DNA of 13,097 nt from NCBI GenBank assembly GCA_963601575.1, contig CAVCFO010000038.1:1-13097 (forward strand), given 5' to 3'. The translations under genes were made by a program, and so were the position numbers. This stretch comes from CAG-238 sp963601575. Its GTDB lineage: Bacteria; Bacillota; Clostridia; Peptostreptococcales; Anaerovoracaceae. Below, in pieces: positions 9,606-13,097 of the stretch; position 1 is the stretch's first letter; the number at the start of each line of letters is the position of its first letter. The notes below the pieces were generated by a model that was not told where the DNA came from, ran no database searches, and was given only the letters and a program-made list of their open reading frames with translations.

Positions 9606-10856
9606 CTATTCGTCACGCGGCAACTCAGTCACCGTCATGTTTATTTCCAAAGCTTTTCTGGCGTCTGCCTTCGTAACCTTGACCTCGAAGCGTTTGTAGT
9701 CGGCCTCATATACGAAGCTGTCGCCTACCTTCGGCAGATTATCCAGCTGCAGCACAACCCAGCCGTTTACCGTAGTTGCATCGATTTCCTCTTCAACATC
9801 GAAGAAATCAAACATCTTATCCAAGTTCGTTCCGCAAAGTACCCGGTATGAACCGTCCTGCTGCTGAACTATATCCTGAAGCGCAACCGCGTCGTGCTCA
9901 TCATAAATCTCTCCCACGAGCTCCTCGATTATGTCCTCCATCGTAACAAGCCCCGAGGTTCCGCCGTATTCGTCGACGATGATCGCAATATGCGTCTTTG
10001 CGGCCTGAAGCCTCTTGAGAAGCTGCGAAATCTTCATGGAGCCTGCCACGAAAATTACGGGCTTTACATATTCGGAAACCGCAGCGCCCTTTCCCTTTAT
10101 ATAATTGTGAAAATCCTTTTGGTTGAGAACGCCCACGATGCTATCAAGGTTATCCTCATATATCGGAAGCCTCGAAAATCCCGTAGAAAGGAAGAGCTCC
10201 TCGATTTCTTCGAGCGGAGCGTCGATCTCTGCAGCCTTGATGTCAACTCTCGGAGTCAGCACGTCCCAGGCTTCGAGTTCATTGAATTCTATCGCATTTT
10301 GAATAAGCTCGCTCTGCTGCCCGTCGATTCCGCCCTCGGTTTCCGCCTCTTCCACTATGGTCAGAAGCTCATCCTCTGTGATCGGCTTCGCATCGTCTGT
10401 GTGGAAAACAAGCGCCAGCAGCTTCTTCCAGCCCTTGAATAGCCAGTTTACGGGCGCGAGTATGAACATAAAGAATTTCAGCACGGGAGCGGATGCCATA
10501 GCGATCTTCTCCGGGCTTTCCTTCGCGAGGCTCTTTGGCGAAATCTCCCCGAAAATCAGTACGACCACGGTCACCACGACCGTCGAAATTGTCGCTCCGT
10601 AGACTGGATACATCTCTAGGAAAAGCACCGTGCCTATTGCCGATGTGGCGATATTTACGATATTATTTCCGACCAGGATCGTCGAAAGCAGATCGTCGTA
10701 GCGTTCCGACAGCTCCTGCACGGCCCTAGCCCTTTTGTCTCCGTCGTTTGCAAGGTTCTTGATTCTGATTCTGTTTACGGATGTGAATGCCGTTTCCGAT
10801 GCCGAAAAGTATGCCGAAAAGCAGATCATAATTACCATTGCTATAACTTTTTCCAT
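9606..10856 (-). CDS. CNNM/CBS/CorC-domain membrane protein (hemolysin C-like family)
   Basis: The 416-residue protein has the standard three-part layout. A CNNM (DUF21) membrane domain covers about 1-155, with the signature FSASETAF (17-24) and GEISPKSLAKE (103-113). A CBS pair covers about 200-320 (LTPRVDI, FSRLPIYED, IAIIVDEYGG, LVTMEDIIEEL). A CorC/HlyC domain lies at about 328-410. Relatives (PaeA/CorC in enterobacteria, MpfA in Firmicutes, CNNM in animals) are linked to magnesium or sodium export and resistance; the hemolysin name is historical. The frame is open to 10970, but the membrane domain begins at ATG 10856. Its ribosome site AAAAGGAG (10871-10878) is 14 bases away, unusually far, which may mean modest translation. 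It leads the transcript that includes secA. Confidence 0.9.
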   Translation of the reverse strand: MEKVIAMVIMICFSAYFSASETAFTSVNRIRIKNLANDGDKRARAVQELSERYDDLLSTILVGNNIVNIATSAIGTVLFLEMYPVYGATISTVVVTVVVLIFGEISPKSLAKESPEKIAMASAPVLKFFMFILAPVNWLFKGWKKLLALVFHTDDAKPITEDELLTIVEEAETEGGIDGQQSELIQNAIEFNELEAWDVLTPRVDIKAAEIDAPLEEIEELFLSTGFSRLPIYEDNLDSIVGVLNQKDFHNYIKGKGAAVSEYVKPVIFVAGSMKISQLLKRLQAAKTHIAIIVDEYGGTSGLVTMEDIIEELVGEIYDEHDAVALQDIVQQQDGSYRVLCGTNLDKMFDFFDVEEEIDATTVNGWVVLQLDNLPKVGDSFVYEADYKRFEVKVTKADARKALEINMTVTELPRDE

Positions 10857-10920
10857 ATATATTTGTTTTTCTCCTTTTATAAACATCACAAAATAAGCCC
10901 TGAGTAAAAGGCCTATTGAC

Positions 10921-10949
10921 AGTATAACATTGATTGGTTGCAAATTAAA
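10921..10949 (-). promoter_or_regulatory. Promoter of the CNNM-secA unit
   Basis: On the reverse strand a TATACT (-10, 10921-10926) is preceded by TGT, an extended -10, and a weak TTTAAT (-35, 10944-10949) lies 17 bases upstream. Expected start is near 10914, giving a leader of about 60 bases. A 10-bp direct repeat, AAAGGCCTAT, flanks it (10907-10916 and 10969-10978). Confidence 0.6.
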
Positions 10950-11037
10950 GTGAAATCCTTGTGAAAACAAAGGCCTATGCGATTTTTAGCATCATTTTTG
11001 CAGAAGACTCGATTTTTCTATGCGAAAAGACGGCCAC

Positions 11038-11070
11038 TTTGTCAACCTAACATTTTTCTAGGTTGACAAA
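11038..11070 (+). promoter_or_regulatory. Biotin operator (BirA binding site)
   Basis: A perfect 12-bp inverted repeat, TTTGTCAACCTA (11038-11049) and TAGGTTGACAAA (11059-11070), around 9 bases. The TTGTCAACC/GGTTGACAA arms resemble the known BirA operator pattern TTGT-AACC ... GGTT-ACAA. The right arm contains the -35 TTGACA, so bound BirA would block RNA polymerase. It sits directly before birA-bioY, the expected target. No U tract follows, so it is not a terminator. Confidence 0.82.
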
Positions 11071-11091
11071 TCCGCGCTCCTGATATATACT
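11063..11091 (+). promoter_or_regulatory. Promoter of birA-bioY
   Basis: A perfect TTGACA (11063-11068) and TATACT (11086-11091) are exactly 17 bases apart. The start is expected near 11098, leaving a leader of about 37 bases before ATG 11135. The -35 lies inside the operator palindrome. Confidence 0.88.
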
Positions 11092-11134
11092 ATTCTCACT
11101 TTCACTCAAAATTCATCAGAAAGGATGTGAAAAT

Positions 11135-12139
11135 ATGTCAACAAGATCCGAACTCCTGGCGCTTCTTAACGAAAATGCCGGAAAATTTGTGTCAGGGCAG
11201 GAGATCGCCTCGCGCCTTGAAATTTCCAGAAATGCAATATGGAAGGCGGTAAACTCTCTGAAAGAACACGGCTTTGAGATCGAAAGCCGCGCAGGAGTCG
11301 GCTACAAGCTGCCGCAGCAGCGTGATGTCTTGAGCCGCGACGCGCTCTGCCAGAAGATCAGCTACCCTTGCGACATACACATTTTCGAAAAAATAGATTC
11401 TACGAATAACTATGCGAAAAAACTCGATTACTCGGATGTTCCGCAGCTCGTATTAGCTTCTGAACAGACCGCAGGCCGCGGCAGGCTCGGCAGAAGCTTT
11501 TATTCTCCGAAGGATAAGGGCATATATATGAGCATTGCCTTTGCGCCGGATTTTGATCTGGATAAGTCCCTGTTTGTTACGACGCTCTCTGCGGTTGCGC
11601 TTTGCCGCGCGATAGAAGATGTCACAGCTCTTCGCCCGAAGATCAAATGGGTAAATGATATTTATCTTGACGGAAAAAAGCTTGCAGGCATACTCACAGA
11701 GGCAGAGAGCAATTTTGAAAGCGGCAAGATTCAAAAGATCATCGTCGGCGCAGGCATAAACTGCTTTGACTGCGACCTGCCGGACGAAATTCGGCAAATC
11801 GCAACCAACCTCGGAAACCCTCTGCATAGCTTCACGCGAAACGACCTCATCGCATCATTTTGCAACTATTTCTTCGGTATGATCGAAAATTTCGACCAGC
11901 AGGCGATTTTGCGGGATTATAAACGGCGCTCGTTTATAATCGGCGAGCAGATTCTAATTTTCAATCCTGCCATCGGTCGCCAGATCGGGCGGACGGATGA
12001 TAGGGCCGGCGAGGGGATCCGCGCCCGCGCCATCGACATCGACGAAAACGGCGGTTTGGTTATAGAATTTCTCGAGGGTCGATATTCTCGCCAGATGCAA
12101 ACGCTGACCTCGGGCGAAATAAGCATACGAAAGGCTTAG
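11135..12139 (+). CDS. birA: Biotin-protein ligase and biotin operon repressor BirA
   Basis: The 334-residue bifunctional protein makes biotinyl-AMP from biotin and ATP, transfers biotin to a lysine on carboxylase carrier domains, and as the loaded dimer represses transcription. Residues about 4-60 form a winged helix (FVSGQEIASRLEISRNAIWK and a GVGYKL wing), so it can bind DNA and is not the ligase-only type. The ligase core has STNNYAK (89-95), the biotinyl-AMP loop GRGRLGR (114-120), KWVNDIYLDGKKLAGIL (171-187) and VGAGINC (204-210). A C-terminal SH3-like domain follows (about 280-330). ATG 11135 has AAGGA 9 bases ahead. bioY follows by 37 bases. The operator over its promoter implies self-repression at high biotin. 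Confidence 0.96.
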   Translation: MSTRSELLALLNENAGKFVSGQEIASRLEISRNAIWKAVNSLKEHGFEIESRAGVGYKLPQQRDVLSRDALCQKISYPCDIHIFEKIDSTNNYAKKLDYSDVPQLVLASEQTAGRGRLGRSFYSPKDKGIYMSIAFAPDFDLDKSLFVTTLSAVALCRAIEDVTALRPKIKWVNDIYLDGKKLAGILTEAESNFESGKIQKIIVGAGINCFDCDLPDEIRQIATNLGNPLHSFTRNDLIASFCNYFFGMIENFDQQAILRDYKRRSFIIGEQILIFNPAIGRQIGRTDDRAGEGIRARAIDIDENGGLVIEFLEGRYSRQMQTLTSGEISIRKA

Positions 12140-12176
12140 TGCAAAACAAACTATTACAAGAAAGGTTTTAGAATAG

Positions 12177-12803
12177 ATGAAGTTAGCTGAAAAGAATAGC
12201 TATGCTGCAAAACAACTTGATATAAACAAACTGATTCTCTGCGGGCTATTCGCGGCCATCGTGGCGGTATGCTCGTGGATCTCCCTGCCGCTTCCGTTCA
12301 CTCAGGTTCCGATCAATCTTGCGATTCTCGGCGTGCTGATTGCAGGCGGCACTCTCGGGCCAAAATACGGTCCTATAAGCCTCGGCGTCTACATTCTGCT
12401 GGGCGCTGTCGGCCTTCCTGTATTTGCGGGCTTTGCCTCTGGCCTTGGCACGCTCGTAGGCCCAACAGGCGGATTTATAGTAGGTTATATTCTGTGCGCC
12501 GGCATCACCGGCCTCGGCGAAGACTCAGCAAAGGCGACATCCGCAAGACATGCTGCCGATGGACCCGCCGGCGCAAGATCCGCAGGTGCAAGATCCGCAG
12601 GCTCTGCCGCAAAGCTTGTTTTCTTCATGGCACTTGGGGTTCTTGCCTGCTACGCCTTTGGAACGGTTTGGTATGTGATACTTATGAAAACCTCGCTCTG
12701 GGTAGGCCTTGTGTCCTGCGTCTTCCCATTCATCCCATTCGATGCCATAAAAATAGCAGCCGCCCTACTCCTCGTAAGACGACTGCAGAAGATCCTGAAC
12801 TAG
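12177..12803 (+). CDS. bioY: Biotin transporter substrate-binding subunit BioY
   Basis: BioY is the membrane S component that captures biotin for an ECF-type importer; it usually works with EcfA, EcfA' and EcfT, which are not in this window. The 208-residue protein has six hydrophobic segments (about 17-37, 44-60, 64-86, 93-114, 147-170 and 174-200). Family signatures are PFTQVPINL (40-48), the GPKYG turn (61-65) and GPTGGFIVGY (95-104). The C-terminal segment has PFIPFDAIKI, usual for the family. A hydrophilic, alanine-rich stretch at about 115-146 widens the loop between the fourth and fifth segments and is longer than normal. ATG 12177 has AAAGG (12161-12165) 11 bases ahead. Cotranscription with birA means uptake rises when biotin falls. 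Confidence 0.93.
   Translation: MKLAEKNSYAAKQLDINKLILCGLFAAIVAVCSWISLPLPFTQVPINLAILGVLIAGGTLGPKYGPISLGVYILLGAVGLPVFAGFASGLGTLVGPTGGFIVGYILCAGITGLGEDSAKATSARHAADGPAGARSAGARSAGSAAKLVFFMALGVLACYAFGTVWYVILMKTSLWVGLVSCVFPFIPFDAIKIAAALLLVRRLQKILN
12570..12599 (+). repeat. 15-bp tandem duplication within bioY
   Basis: Two in-frame copies, GGCGCAAGATCCGCA and GGTGCAAGATCCGCA, differ at one silent base and encode GARSA twice. They lie in the enlarged loop between the fourth and fifth membrane segments. The near identity suggests a recent slippage event. Confidence 0.85.
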
Positions 12804-12869
12804 CCAGGGCCGACGCCACGTGCAAAGGCAAAATGACAAATCACAAACTCACACTTAAATTAAATAGAA

Positions 12870-12960
12870 GCCGGCAGACATAAATTGCTCTGCGCTTGTC
12901 CTCGGGGCAGAAACTCTGTCTGCCCCTGCGAAATCGCGCTGCCGCAATTTTGTTGCCGGC
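12870..12960 (+). ncRNA. Candidate structured RNA: 91-base bulged hairpin
   Basis: Bases 12870-12888 pair with 12944-12960 through GCCGGCA, ACA and AAATTGC on the left and their complements on the right: 17 bp with two single-base bulges (G12877 and T12881). Inside, GCGC pairs with GCGC (12892-12895 and 12936-12939), and the tip is an 8-bp hairpin GGGGCAGA/TCTGCCCC (12904-12911 with 12919-12926). No run of U follows, so it is not a standard terminator. Known families (T-box, tmRNA, RNase P, SRP) were not recognised. RNA status is inferred from pairing alone. Confidence 0.35.
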
Positions 12961-13080
12961 ATTTCTGCTTTCACAAATGCGCAGGAAAAATCGTTCGTGG
13001 CTAGGCGGCGAGACGTGAGCGAGCAAGCTGCTTTCGAAGCGGCGCAGGCGCTGAGAAAGCTACCTTTCTAAATTGCGGCA
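12940..13080 (+). other. Alternative long-range pairing that competes with the 12870-12960 hairpin
   Basis: TGCCGCAATTT (12940-12950) is perfectly complementary to AAATTGCGGCA (13070-13080). It reuses the right arm of the preceding hairpin, so only one of the two can form. Enclosed are GCATTT/AAATGC (12959-12964 with 12975-12980), GCTGCTT/AAGCGGC (13027-13043, one G-U pair) and AGAAAG/CTTTCT (13054-13069). This layout resembles a multi-branched RNA closed by an 11-bp stem. Confidence 0.4.
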
Positions 13081-13097
13081 ACCGCGACGAAGGCAAA

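Larger units (their letters stand above)
12804..13097. other. Gene-free tail with nested inverted repeats
   Basis: No convincing gene is seen in this 294-base stretch after bioY. It is dominated by inverted repeats at 12870-12960 and 12940-13080 (described separately). A weak rightward promoter-like pair, ATGACA (12833-12838) and TAAATT (12856-12861), 17 bases apart, would start an RNA just before the first repeat. The gene downstream lies outside the window. It may be a structured RNA, an mRNA leader, or a dispersed palindromic repeat. Confidence 0.5.

Noticed and set aside
10916..10921. Perfect rightward TTGACA as a promoter -35
   Set aside because: No acceptable -10 lies 16-18 bases downstream; the match lies next to the leftward CNNM promoter.
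11038..11070. Palindrome before birA read as a terminator
   Set aside because: No U tract follows in either direction, and the right arm carries the promoter -35 element, so an operator role fits better.
12858..13067. Reverse-strand stretch of 70 codons without a stop in the tail region
   Set aside because: No ribosome site or known motif, and an in-frame stop lies just upstream. The strong inverted repeats explain the composition better, though a decayed gene cannot be excluded.

Overview
The window looks like chromosomal DNA from a low-to-moderate-GC Firmicute of the class Clostridia. The signs are strong AGGAGG-type ribosome sites, TTGACA/TATAAT promoters with 17-bp spacers, the SecA and BirA sequence types, and a VTC/DUF4956/CotH cluster. 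Genus cannot be fixed from sequence reading alone. No tRNA, rRNA, CRISPR array, integrase or insertion sequence was seen.

Layout, left to right. (1) 1-39: the first 13 codons of a leftward gene whose product begins like a signal peptide. (2) 279-605: a small rightward XRE-type regulator. (3) 724-2736: a leftward pair, an alpha/beta hydrolase followed by a STAS-kinase fusion, with a well-formed promoter at 2766-2794 and hairpins/terminators downstream at 634-719. (4) 3013-6716: a rightward three-gene cluster, VTC-domain protein, DUF4956 membrane protein and a membrane-anchored CotH-type kinase with a very large Gly/Ser/Asp insert. A direct repeat identical in form to a Gram-positive PhoP box (TTAACA-N5-TTAACA) lies upstream. 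(5) 6728-6775: a long bidirectional terminator. (6) 6810-10856: a leftward pair, a CNNM/CBS/CorC transporter-type protein followed 15 bp later by secA. (7) 11135-12803: rightward birA-bioY, with a 12-bp inverted repeat overlapping the -35 element, the expected position for BirA autorepression. (8) 12804-13097: no gene; nested inverted repeats that can form two competing RNA folds.

How the genes may work together. birA and bioY form a biotin sensing and uptake unit: BirA ligates biotin to carboxylases and, when biotin is ample, should shut its own promoter and that of the transporter. secA and the CNNM gene share a transcript, so export ATPase levels may follow the upstream promoter. The VTC-DUF4956-CotH trio is the most interesting unit. 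A cytosolic polyphosphate-polymerase-like enzyme, an uncharacterised membrane protein and an extracytoplasmic kinase with acidic Ser/Gly-rich segments sit behind a possible phosphate-starvation operator. This suggests a cell-surface phosphorylation or polyphosphate-handling system under phosphate control. The co-occurrence of the families is visible in the sequence; the joint function is inference.
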